7,535 nt of DNA from an uncultured Desulfobulbaceae bacterium (GCA_947258675.1 CAMYJP010000093.1:1-7535), one strand, 5' to 3'; positions 1-6,302 are shown, numbered from the stretch's first letter. Made by a program: numbers and translations. The notes: generated from the sequence alone by a model not told the origin.

Positions 1-1400
1 AGAGTAGCCATTACCATAACCCTGACAATGTTAATGAGTATAATACTGCTCAAAAGCTTTTTCCTCTTTCCTTAAAAAATCTTGATAAACTACCTGAAAA
101 CTTACTTTCACAGCAGCGACAAGATAGGACAGCCACAGTAGTTCCAATCCACGATGCAGTAGCGAATGCGTTGAGCATGGCTTCTCTTGAGGCGGAATCC
201 GTTTTGGCGAATGTCTCCTGCACAGGAAAAAAGTTGATTGTTCCTGATACTTATTTAACTATCCAGAGTGGACTCGATGCAGCCGAAAGAGGCGATTGCG
301 TTATTGTCCGAGCTGGGACGTATTATGAACAATTAGAGATGAAAGCAGGTGTAACACTCAAATCCTATTCCGAAACTGTCGGAGATACATATGTCAGAGT
401 CGATGGCCTCAATCTTTTAATTCCTGAGCGAGCCCTTGTTACAATCATAGATGGTGCCAAATCAATAGCATCGAAACACGGTATGATTGATTTTTCCCCT
501 GGATCAGGCCGCGATACGGTTATTGACGGATTTACCATTCAGAATTTGCCAACCCAGAACCATCATATCGCTGGACATGCCCATGTTTTGAATGTTCGTG
601 GCGCTAGCCCGGTAATTATGAACTGTTATATACGCAATAACGGTAGTACCGGCATAGGAAATCACGTCGTCTATCATGATCAGACTAATCCGATTGAAAA
701 AAGAGATTTCCGTTTTCAAAATATTAAATATGTTGCCGAACCATTTATTTATAACAATATCATACAAGGAAGCCTCGGCCGCGGAATTGGATGTAATCAC
801 TTTTCAGCCCCAACAATCGTCGGTAATGAAGTATTAGAAAATGACGATAGCATACTCGGTGACCCTGGCCCGGGAATCGGAGCCAAACATGGTGCAAATC
901 CTAAAGTTATTGGCAATATTGTGCATAATAATCCAGGAGGAGGGATCATGATAAAAAGCGGTGACCCACAAGGCAAGTTTTCTATTGATAGACCATCTTA
1001 CGCTGCGGTTAAATACAATGTGGTATATGGAAACGGTAAAAATAAACCAGGAATTTCATGTCGAGAATGTGGTACTGAATCCAGCCCGGTAGTTTTCAGT
1101 GGAAATTTCGTTTTTGATCATGGTTCAGTTGGTATGGGTTTTTACAATAAATCAATCGGAATTATACAAGATAACTACGTCACTGGCAGCCGGTTGGCTG
1201 GTGTCGCGGTGTATGACAGTAATGTGTTGATTCTGAATAACAACATTATTACAAAATCAGATGGCCCAGGAATAATATTTATATCAGATACTACTATCGG
1301 TGAAATGGTAGGAAACTTGTCATTGTTCAACAGAGGGCCCTCATACATGATTCAAAAGAAACAACTGAATCATCCTCAACCTCAAGGAGGCACCAAATGA
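1..1400 (+). CDS. Right-handed parallel beta-helix repeat protein, 5'-partial
   Basis: The reading frame is open from base 3 to the TGA at 1398-1400, giving 465 visible residues, so the true start lies left of the window. The TTG at 171 is only an internal codon. Visible residues 1-75 are polar and not repetitive. From about residue 78 the sequence has the typical opening of a pectate-lyase-like beta-helix: a TIQ..LDAA..GD..IV..GTYYE block, then many short turns rich in Asn and Gly such as NNIIQG, GNEVLEND, GNIVHNNPGGG, NNNIITKSDGPG. This fold is common in secreted or surface proteins that bind or cut polysaccharide (family knowledge). No catalytic site can be assigned, so lyase, epimerase and adhesin roles all remain possible. 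The N-terminus is missing, so no signal peptide can be checked. Its stop overlaps the next start (ATGA), which implies co-translation with the flavoenzyme downstream. Confidence 0.85.
   Translation, partial: SSHYHNPDNVNEYNTAQKLFPLSLKNLDKLPENLLSQQRQDRTATVVPIHDAVANALSMASLEAESVLANVSCTGKKLIVPDTYLTIQSGLDAAERGDCVIVRAGTYYEQLEMKAGVTLKSYSETVGDTYVRVDGLNLLIPERALVTIIDGAKSIASKHGMIDFSPGSGRDTVIDGFTIQNLPTQNHHIAGHAHVLNVRGASPVIMNCYIRNNGSTGIGNHVVYHDQTNPIEKRDFRFQNIKYVAEPFIYNNIIQGSLGRGIGCNHFSAPTIVGNEVLENDDSILGDPGPGIGAKHGANPKVIGNIVHNNPGGGIMIKSGDPQGKFSIDRPSYAAVKYNVVYGNGKNKPGISCRECGTESSPVVFSGNFVFDHGSVGMGFYNKSIGIIQDNYVTGSRLAGVAVYDSNVLILNNNIITKSDGPGIIFISDTTIGEMVGNLSLFNRGPSYMIQKKQLNHPQPQGGTK
1384..1390 (+). promoter_or_regulatory. 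Ribosome binding site AAGGAGG of the flavin oxidoreductase
   Basis: AAGGAGG lies 6 nt before the ATG at 1397, inside the last codons of the beta-helix gene. It fixes the start of the oxidoreductase and supports translational coupling across the ATGA overlap. Confidence 0.85.
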
Positions 1401-2515
1401 AAACGTTATTTGATAAAACCGAAATCAAAGGGATGACCTTGAAGAATCGTTTTGTTCGATCAGCCACTTGGGAAGGCATGTGCGAGCCTGACGGAAGGCC
1501 GACTGAAAAACTGGCCCGGTTTTACAAGACGCTCGCCCAGGGAAAGGTTGGACTTATTATTACAGGTTATACTTTTGTTAGGCCGGAAGGAAAAGAATTA
1601 CCTGGTAAAATGGGAATACATAGAGATAATTTTTCAGATTCCATGAAAGAACTCACCCAGGCAGTGCATGATGAGGGAGGAAAAATCTGCATTCAACTCG
1701 TACATGCTGGTGGTCAGACAACAACAAGAAGCGCAGGCAGGCAGCCTTTTGCACCATCAGCTGTTAAAGTAGAACAATTTCCAGAAATACCTGAAGAAAT
1801 GACGGTCAAGGATATTGAGGAGGTAGTTAAAGAATTCAGCAAAAGCGCCAGCCGTGCAAAAGAGTATGGATTTGATGCTGTTCAACTGCATGGCGCCCAT
1901 GGGTATCTTATAAATCAATTTTTGTCACCTCTTACTAATTTGAGGAACGATGGATATGGTGGCAGTTTAGACAATCGCTGTCGATTTCTTATGGAAGTGT
2001 TTGAATCTGTTCGTAGCGCAGTTGGAGATGATTTTCCTGTGATGATTAAGCTCAATGGTGCTGACAATCTTGAAGGTGGTCTTACTAATGAAGATGCGGT
2101 TTATGCAGCAAAATTACTTTCGGATAACGGTATCGATTCCATTGAAATAAGCGGTGGAACTCCTGCTTCTGGCAGTCAAAGTCCTGCAAGAATAAAAATT
2201 AAAGAACCTGGTCAGGAAGGCTATAATCTTGATGTCGCTTTAACCATTAAAAATGCTGTTTCATGCCCAGTGATGGTTGTCGGTGGCTTCAGGAGTTATG
2301 ATGTTTCAGAGAAGACTGTTTCTGTCCAGGACATGGATTATATATCAATAGCTCGGCCATTTATCAGAGAACCGGATCTAGTACATCGTTGGCAGGCGGG
2401 GGACAGGACACCGGCAAAATGTATTTCCTGTAACGGTTGCTTTAGCCCAGGTTTAAAAGAAGGGGGGATATATTGCGTAGTTGAGAAAAAAGAACGAGAA
2501 AAAAAAGAGAAATAA
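1397..2515 (+). CDS. Old-yellow-enzyme family NADH:flavin oxidoreductase
   Basis: This 372-residue protein is a single FMN-binding TIM barrel of the old yellow enzyme/2,4-dienoyl-CoA reductase group, which reduces activated C=C bonds with NAD(P)H. Visible family marks are LKNRFVRSATWEG (15-27), QLVHAGGQT (100-108), the active-site block QLHGAHGYL with H165, H168 and Y170, then NQFLSP and the NDGYGGSLDNRCRF segment (184-197). The phosphate-binding end is VVGGF (294-298) and SIARPFIREPDL (317-328). After the barrel comes a Cys set, C342, C345, C348 and C360 (C-x2-C-x2-C-x11-C). This resembles the 4Fe-4S site of dienoyl-CoA reductase and trimethylamine dehydrogenase, but the protein ends 12 residues later in a Lys/Glu tail and lacks their C-terminal FAD/NAD domain. 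The start is fixed by AAGGAGG. Substrate unknown; probably cytoplasmic. It is co-translated with the beta-helix gene, and the methyltransferase gene follows after 6 nt. Confidence 0.93.
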   Translation: MKTLFDKTEIKGMTLKNRFVRSATWEGMCEPDGRPTEKLARFYKTLAQGKVGLIITGYTFVRPEGKELPGKMGIHRDNFSDSMKELTQAVHDEGGKICIQLVHAGGQTTTRSAGRQPFAPSAVKVEQFPEIPEEMTVKDIEEVVKEFSKSASRAKEYGFDAVQLHGAHGYLINQFLSPLTNLRNDGYGGSLDNRCRFLMEVFESVRSAVGDDFPVMIKLNGADNLEGGLTNEDAVYAAKLLSDNGIDSIEISGGTPASGSQSPARIKIKEPGQEGYNLDVALTIKNAVSCPVMVVGGFRSYDVSEKTVSVQDMDYISIARPFIREPDLVHRWQAGDRTPAKCISCNGCFSPGLKEGGIYCVVEKKEREKKEK

Positions 2516-2521
2516 AAAAAT

Positions 2522-3076
2522 ATGGGATTCAGAGGCAGGGGAAAAATTCTAAAAGCAAAACGGGAAGAGGCTGAAAGAAGATTTGCCAGGCAAAAACGTA
2601 AAAATTTATTGGCAGAACCAGGATCGTATGAATATATCATCGTCCTGGATAACCTTAAATCAACCTTTAATATTGGTAAAATTTTCAGAAGCGCTGACGC
2701 TTTTGGAGCCAATAAAATCAATATAATCGGGACTGATTTTTTTGACCCCTCACCAGCAAAAGGTTCGTTCAAGTGGGTTCCAGCCAGCTTTTTTGCCGAT
2801 TTTGATACGTGCTACCAAGCATTGTCAGCAGGGGGATACTCCATGTTTATAATGGAACCAACAAAGGGTACACAGCTTTACGACTGTAATCTGCCTGTTA
2901 AGAGTGCATTTATATTTGGTCATGAAGAATTTGGAATCAGTTTTAACAAAGAAGACTATGAGAATATTCGCACCTTAAACATACCTCAATTCGGTAAGGT
3001 GGACAGCTTGAATGTAAGTATAGCCGCCTCAATTGTTATGTATGAATATATCCATCAACACGCGAGAAATTATTAA
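2522..3076 (+). CDS. SpoU/TrmH-type RNA 2'-O-methyltransferase
   Basis: This 184-residue protein has a basic N-terminal extension (about residues 1-35, rich in Lys and Arg) and a SPOUT trefoil-knot domain. The three SpoU motifs are intact. Motif 1 is LDNLKSTFNIGKIFRSADAFG (42-62), with N50 and the likely catalytic R56. Motif 2 is FIFGHEEFGIS (130-140), with E135 in the FGxE position. Motif 3 is the NIPQ...SLNVSIAASI stretch (153-171), with N164. Such enzymes use S-adenosylmethionine to methylate a ribose 2'-OH in tRNA or rRNA (family knowledge); the target nucleotide cannot be read from sequence. The ATG sits 6 nt after the oxidoreductase stop in an A-rich stretch. The only Shine-Dalgarno-like sequence is a weak GAGA, so translation may rely on coupling. 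Its stop overlaps that of the convergent slyD gene. Confidence 0.92.
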   Translation: MGFRGRGKILKAKREEAERRFARQKRKNLLAEPGSYEYIIVLDNLKSTFNIGKIFRSADAFGANKINIIGTDFFDPSPAKGSFKWVPASFFADFDTCYQALSAGGYSMFIMEPTKGTQLYDCNLPVKSAFIFGHEEFGISFNKEDYENIRTLNIPQFGKVDSLNVSIAASIVMYEYIHQHARNY

Positions 3077-3600
3077 CAACTACAGCCTGATGAATTGCAT
3101 TCAGAATTTTCCTCCTGCCCACAACCGCATCCACAACCATTGTTGGCAATTTTCGAAATTTCTTCATCACTCGGTTCACGAACTTCTACGACCTTTATGT
3201 TAAAGTGTAGACGCTTTCCGGCCATAGGGTGATTAAGATCAATTGTTACGGTATCGTTGTCGTTTACTGATTTAACAACGATCATAAAAGGGCCACGAGG
3301 TCCCTCGGCTTCAAAGGACATCCCAGGTTTTATATCTTCATCTTTGGGAAAACGATCGCGGGCTATTTCCTGAATCAACTCATCATTGATTTCTCCATAA
3401 CCATCCTTGGGATCAATTGAAATTTTTGCTTTTTCTCCCACGGTCATTCCCTGTAGATGCTTTTCTAAACCGGAAATAATTTGACCGGCCCCAGTAATAA
3501 AACTCAGTGGAATACCTTCTTGTGAACGGTCAACCTCAGTCCCATCGTCGAGGGATAATGCGTATTCAATGGCTACATAAGTTTTGTCGCTAATTTTCAT
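3073..3600 (-). CDS. slyD: SlyD-type FKBP peptidyl-prolyl isomerase with Cys-rich tail
   Basis: This 175-residue cytoplasmic folding helper joins an FKBP prolyl isomerase domain to the inserted flap (chaperone) domain typical of SlyD. The FKBP part begins at Y8-V9-A10 and includes the LSFITGAGQIISGLE block (32-46) and the closing NHPMAGKRLHFNIKVVEV segment (123-140). The insert runs roughly from residue 71 to 122. The tail after residue 153 carries six cysteines (C156, C158, C160, C168, C173, C175) in a GCGCGCG...C...CSC pattern and no histidine, unlike the His-rich nickel-binding tail of E. coli SlyD. I infer binding of a soft metal (Zn, Ni or Cu). The frame stays open 32 codons further upstream, but that stretch is basic and unlike the family. 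The ATG at 3600 has GGAG 6 nt ahead of it, so I start there. The gene is transcribed alone, convergent with the methyltransferase. Confidence 0.93.
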   Translation of the reverse strand: MKISDKTYVAIEYALSLDDGTEVDRSQEGIPLSFITGAGQIISGLEKHLQGMTVGEKAKISIDPKDGYGEINDELIQEIARDRFPKDEDIKPGMSFEAEGPRGPFMIVVKSVNDNDTVTIDLNHPMAGKRLHFNIKVVEVREPSDEEISKIANNGCGCGCGQEENSECNSSGCSC

Positions 3601-3606
3601 GATAAT

Positions 3607-3610
3607 CTCC
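3607..3610 (-). promoter_or_regulatory. Ribosome binding site GGAG deciding the slyD start
   Basis: On the minus strand GGAG is followed by ATTATC and then ATG (3600). This spacing of 6 nt picks the family-consistent start over the longer open frame that would begin at 3696. Confidence 0.7.
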
Positions 3611-4322
3611 AAATCATATTTATAGTTATTTTTTATCCGGTAACGCCCTTTTCGGAGTCTCACTTTTTTCGATTTCCTACGAAATCTCGGCGTCAACCCT
3701 CGGTAACACTTATATTACGAACCGAATTACGACTCCTCCTATTTCTTTGAATTCCTGAATCTTTTCGCAAAATCGTCAAGTAACAAGTAGAACTGAAGAT
3801 AGACAGAAGGCTTCCAAATTGAGAACAATGAGTTCCCATCCACCAAAATCTGAGATTTTCCGGATGGGTACGAGTTAACAAACAAAGTGAAGTTGTATTT
3901 TAATGAACAGGTTACCAATAATGGAAACACTGCTGTATAAACTGGTTATTACTTGAAAATTCTTCGCTATGTCAAATTGCTGCAGGTTAAAGATAACGAT
4001 TGCTCCTTATCCAATGAATATAATTATACGGCACTATAAGAACTGGCCAAGCAAAGTCAAGTTTATATGTCAGCCCTCCATTGTTTAAGAAAGAAATCAT
4101 TAGACGATTTGTTTAAGATATGTATTGTTCGGAAATTTGAACAAGACTTTTTAGAAAAATTTTTATTCATAAAATATTAGTGACACAATGTGGCAATGAC
4201 AATGTATGGTTTTAAATACAATAACCATAATTTTGTCTCAATTTTCATTCACTTCAAGGACACCACGTACCCCATCAGTTTTCTTTAATTGTCTGTATAA
4301 TCAAGAAGTTGTAAAGAATAAA

Positions 4323-4348
4323 AAAAAGGTTTAGTCTATGGCCTTTTT
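4323..4348. terminator. Possible AT-rich bidirectional terminator-like hairpin
   Basis: AAAAAGG (4323-4329) pairs with CCTTTTT (4342-4348) around a 12-nt loop. An A tract lies on the left and a T tract on the right, the layout of a bidirectional intrinsic terminator. The stem has only two GC pairs and no gene ends next to it, so it could equally be a chance AT-rich palindrome about 70 nt ahead of the response regulator. Confidence 0.25.
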
Positions 4349-4407
4349 ATTGCACAATTTAATTGCAAGATATATTTTAACCAATTGTTATAAATAAATT
4401 ATAAATT

Positions 4408-4413
4408 GAGGTG
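4408..4413 (+). promoter_or_regulatory. Ribosome binding site GAGGTG of the response regulator
   Basis: GAGGTG ends 6 nt before the ATG at 4420. The GTG at 4411, which would give a frame three codons longer, lies inside this site and so is unlikely to be the start. Confidence 0.75.
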
Positions 4414-4419
4414 ACTAAT

Positions 4420-4875
4420 ATGTTTAAGAAAATTTTAATTGTCGATGATAATGACGTTCACCGCAAACTGCTCTATTTTTTGTTTGAGGGGAAATATGAA
4501 GTCACCACTGCCAAAAATGGCAAAGACGGACTGGTCAAATTTATAGAAAATGAGTTTGACTTGGTTATAACCGATTATCAAATGCCGGTGCTTGACGGCG
4601 GTAAAATGGCACGGTGGATGAAGAAAAACCAACCCGGTCTGCCTATTGTAATGATCTCTGCCGCTTCAGGCGATGTGCTCAAGGAATTTGTTAGTGAAGG
4701 TATAGTTGACTATTGTATTGAAAAACCTTTTGCAATGAAAACTATTATTAGTATTAGTGAGAGACTTCTTGGGACACATGATACTAATATCGAAGATCAC
4801 ATTTTTGATTATTCCGAACAGCAATGGTATCCGCACAGGTTTGTACCAAGCACCACAGCAGAAACTTTTTGCTAA
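4420..4875 (+). CDS. Single-domain response regulator (CheY-like receiver)
   Basis: This 151-residue protein has a complete receiver domain over residues 1-118. KILIVDDND gives the acidic pair D9/D10, LVITDYQMP gives the phospho-acceptor D52, VMIS gives the switch Ser S80, and EKPF gives K102. All catalytic positions are present, so it should accept phosphate from a histidine kinase. There is no DNA-binding or enzymatic output domain; after the receiver only a 33-residue tail follows, ending in Cys and rich in aromatic residues (Tyr, Trp, Phe). It therefore probably acts by protein contact, in a phosphorelay or on a target such as a motor or kinase. No kinase lies nearby. The last codons run into a stretch with short inverted repeats, so the tail may not be the ancestral C-terminus. 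The ATG is chosen because GAGGTG lies 6 nt upstream. Confidence 0.92.
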   Translation: MFKKILIVDDNDVHRKLLYFLFEGKYEVTTAKNGKDGLVKFIENEFDLVITDYQMPVLDGGKMARWMKKNQPGLPIVMISAASGDVLKEFVSEGIVDYCIEKPFAMKTIISISERLLGTHDTNIEDHIFDYSEQQWYPHRFVPSTTAETFC

Positions 4876-4943
4876 AGTTATGGATACCACTTCTGCTCTA
4901 ATTTCTTTTTGAGCAATCCATAGCTTAAAATCTAATACCATTT

Positions 4944-4961
4944 TCGTATCTTCAGATACGA
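4944..4961. repeat. Tight hairpin TCGTATC-ttca-GATACGA
   Basis: A perfect 7-bp stem closes a 4-nt loop. No T tract follows on either strand, so it is not a standard terminator. It sits about 70 nt past the response-regulator stop and could protect the 3' end of that transcript, or be chance within the antisense frame. Confidence 0.45.
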
Positions 4962-5044
4962 GTTCAAGATTGTAGCGGCTGCGTATTGACCCTTTGGAGA
5001 GAGGATCTATATAGCAATTAGGTTGCTGCAAGTCACAGTATTGA

Positions 5045-5105
5045 GATGGTGTCTGGATTGAAACAGGTTCAGCCATTAAAAAGATTTTAAAATTCAGACA
5101 CCATC
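5045..5105. repeat. 15-bp inverted repeat with 31-nt spacer
   Basis: The arm at 5045-5059 (GATGGTGTCTGGATT) pairs with the arm at 5091-5105 (AATTCAGACACCATC) at 14 of 15 positions, the exception being a G-T pair. The outer 11 bp are perfect. The 31-nt spacer is AT-rich. A match this long at this distance is unlikely by chance in a window of this size. It has no T tract and no obvious partner gene, so its role is open: a structured RNA, a protein-binding palindrome, or an insertion-element end. Confidence 0.6.
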
Positions 5106-5216
5106 CCCTCCATTCTGTCACACCATATTCTGCTTTATTCTTCACAACATTTAGTGTTACGTTTGTATTAGTCAGGTCATGCAATGGTGGAAATTCTAAT
5201 AGGTAGATGTAACTAA

Positions 5217-5374
5217 ATAGTGTTTGTCCGGAAACTAAGGTTTCCGTCTTCAAGGGATTGGGTGTCTTGGGTCAGGTGTCAGCAAAAGATAAATAAAATC
5301 AGACAACTAAGCTGGAACCTAGTACCTGGCACCTGAAACCTTTATCCGGAAAGTTTCACTTTCCGGATGGAAAC
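5217..5374. mobile_element. MITE-like palindromic element with hairpin ends
   Basis: The two ends are inverted versions of each other. The left has TAGTGTTTG-TCCGGAAA followed by TTTCCG (5218-5246); the reverse complement of the right reads TAGTTTCCATCCGGAAA, then TTTCCGGA. Each end is itself a hairpin (CGGAAAC/GTTTCCG at 5229-5246; an 11-bp perfect stem at 5344-5368). Inside, TCAGGTGTCAG (5272-5282) pairs with CTGGCACCTGA (5326-5336) with one G-T pair. The 7-bp direct repeat TAACTAA flanks it at 5210-5216 and 5375-5381, as a target-site duplication would. It carries no gene and is too short to move by itself. Only one copy is visible, so mobility is inference. Confidence 0.45.
5344..5368. 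repeat. Perfect 11-bp hairpin at the right end of the element
   Basis: ATCCGGAAAGT (5344-5354) and ACTTTCCGGAT (5358-5368) form a perfect 11-bp stem with a TTC loop. It is the strongest hairpin in the window. It lies 38 nt ahead of the exonuclease start and is followed by AT-rich sequence rather than a T tract, so it is better read as an element end than as a terminator. Confidence 0.7.
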
Positions 5375-5405
5375 TAACTAATTTATTGTTGAGTTATAAA
5401 TCAAA

Positions 5406-6251
5406 GTGCTGGACAGTACCTTCTTACATATACAAGGAATTGGATCAAAAACAGAACAAAAAATCTGGAACTATGGAATACTGACGTGGGATGATTTCAG
5501 TGCGACGGAACCATTATTTTTATCAAAGCCAAAACGACATTTCATATCAGACCAACTTGAGCTAGCACGACAATATCTTTCAGCCAAGCCAATTTATTTT
5601 ACTGACCGTTTGCCTGCAAGTCAGCATTGGCGAATTTTCCCCCATTTTAGAGATAGGACGGCCTTTCTCGACATAGAAACAACAGGCCTCGATTCCTTCA
5701 GGAATACAATAACCACAATCGCTTTATACGATGGTACAAATATTTATACTTATGTTTATGATGATAATCTAGAGGAATTTGTAAAAGATATCTCAAAATA
5801 TGATGTTCTAGTCACTTTTAATGGAAAGTGTTTTGACTTACCATTCCTTGAAAATTATTTTGGCATAAAACTTAATAAAGCCCACATAGATTTAAGATAT
5901 GTACTCAGAAGTTTGGGCTATTCCGGTGGGTTAAAAAAATGTGAAAAGTATTTTGGCATAGATAGAGGAAATCTGGATGGTGTAGACGGGTATTTTGCAG
6001 TACTGCTTTGGCATGAATATCAATCCACCGGTAACCCAAAGGCACTTGAAACATTGCTGGCATATAATATCGAAGATGTGGTTAACCTGGAATTTTTAAT
6101 GATAGAAGCCTATAATAAAAACCTTGAAAATACTCCCTTTCAAAATAGTTACCGGGTAACCCCTGCAATCACCCCGCCATTAAAATATTTTCCAGACCGA
6201 GACCTCGTTGAACACTTAAAAAGCGAATATGGATTAATGCAAAGATTTTAG
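5406..6251 (+). CDS. YprB-like DEDDy exonuclease (RNase_H_2 domain)
   Basis: This 281-residue protein has a short N-terminal helix-hairpin-helix-like segment, HIQGIGSKTEQKIW (8-21), which may contact nucleic acid. A 3'-5' exonuclease fold of the RNase H-like class follows. Exo motif I is FLDIETTGL (D89, E91), motif II is FNGKCFDLPFL (D144), HIDLR adds D162, and motif III is Y220-x3-D224 in LLAYNIEDVVNLE. This makes it DEDDy type with all metal-binding acids present. Substrate (DNA or RNA) is unknown; relatives are called predicted exonuclease YprB. The frame has a TAA stop at 5397-5399, so GTG at 5406 is the first usable start, and the opening LDSTFLHIQGIG fits the family. There is no clear Shine-Dalgarno sequence. 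The hydrolase gene follows 51 nt later on the same strand and is probably co-transcribed. Confidence 0.9.
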   Translation: MLDSTFLHIQGIGSKTEQKIWNYGILTWDDFSATEPLFLSKPKRHFISDQLELARQYLSAKPIYFTDRLPASQHWRIFPHFRDRTAFLDIETTGLDSFRNTITTIALYDGTNIYTYVYDDNLEEFVKDISKYDVLVTFNGKCFDLPFLENYFGIKLNKAHIDLRYVLRSLGYSGGLKKCEKYFGIDRGNLDGVDGYFAVLLWHEYQSTGNPKALETLLAYNIEDVVNLEFLMIEAYNKNLENTPFQNSYRVTPAITPPLKYFPDRDLVEHLKSEYGLMQRF

Positions 6252-6302
6252 TAATAATATCCGCCTGGATGAATCTCAGGCAATTTGCCTCTTTCAGCAA
6301 CC

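Larger units (their letters stand above)
3601..4419. other. Long intergenic region between divergent slyD and response regulator
   Basis: About 820 nt without a supported gene. It should hold the promoters of slyD (leftward) and of the response regulator (rightward), but I find no clean -35/-10 pair for either. Two minus-strand open frames of about 62 codons (3693-3881 and 3739-3930) overlap each other in different frames, lack ribosome binding sites and resemble nothing I know. A plus-strand frame of 38 codons from 3969 also lacks a ribosome site. A short inverted repeat GATTTC/GAAATC with a 4-nt loop lies at 3671-3686. The right end (about 4120-4410) is very AT-rich. The size suggests decayed sequence or an unrecognised RNA, but I see no direct evidence for either. 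Confidence 0.5.
4666..5271 (-). pseudogene. Antisense open frame, possible gene remnant of unknown function
   Basis: On the minus strand one frame is free of stops from 5271 down to the TGA at 4666-4668. The part below 4876 is antisense to the response regulator and may be a shadow. The part from 5217 to 4876 lies in otherwise gene-free DNA, and its translation has a balanced, protein-like composition (for example SIRSRYNLELVSED and KMVLDFKLWIAQKEI). I do not recognise the family. The only upstream start is a TTG at 5253 with no ribosome site, inside the MITE-like element; the first internal ATG (MAEPVSIQ, near 5077) also lacks one. I infer a fragment whose 5' end was lost to the element, but a chance open frame is possible. 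Confidence 0.3.
4876..5405. other. Structured intergenic gap of 530 nt
   Basis: No intact gene is supported here. The gap contains, in order: short inverted repeats around the response-regulator stop (AACTTT/AAAGTT at 4863-4868 and 4874-4879, AGCAGAA/TTCTGCT at 4858-4864 and 4891-4897); a tight hairpin at 4944-4961; a 15-bp inverted repeat at 5045-5105; an antisense open frame through most of its length; and a palindromic MITE-like element at 5217-5374. Each is given its own entry where it is strong enough. Confidence 0.6.

Noticed and set aside
504..800. Minus-strand open frame of 98 codons
   Set aside because: Lies wholly inside the beta-helix gene on the opposite strand, no ribosome site; a shadow.
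2338..2772. Minus-strand open frame of 144 codons
   Set aside because: Antisense to the conserved oxidoreductase and methyltransferase, spanning their junction; low-complexity Phe/Ser/Leu composition typical of a shadow.
3856..3867. TTTTCCGGATGG resembling the right end of the MITE-like element (5361-5370)
   Set aside because: An 11-base match between two sites is expected by chance in a window of this size, and no matching second end or inner part is present.
3693..3930. Two overlapping minus-strand frames of about 62 codons upstream of slyD
   Set aside because: They overlap each other in different frames, lack ribosome sites and have no recognisable motif.
5045..5105. Integron attC site
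   Set aside because: The palindrome lacks the GTTRRRY / RYYYAAC core sites, and no integrase or gene cassette is nearby.
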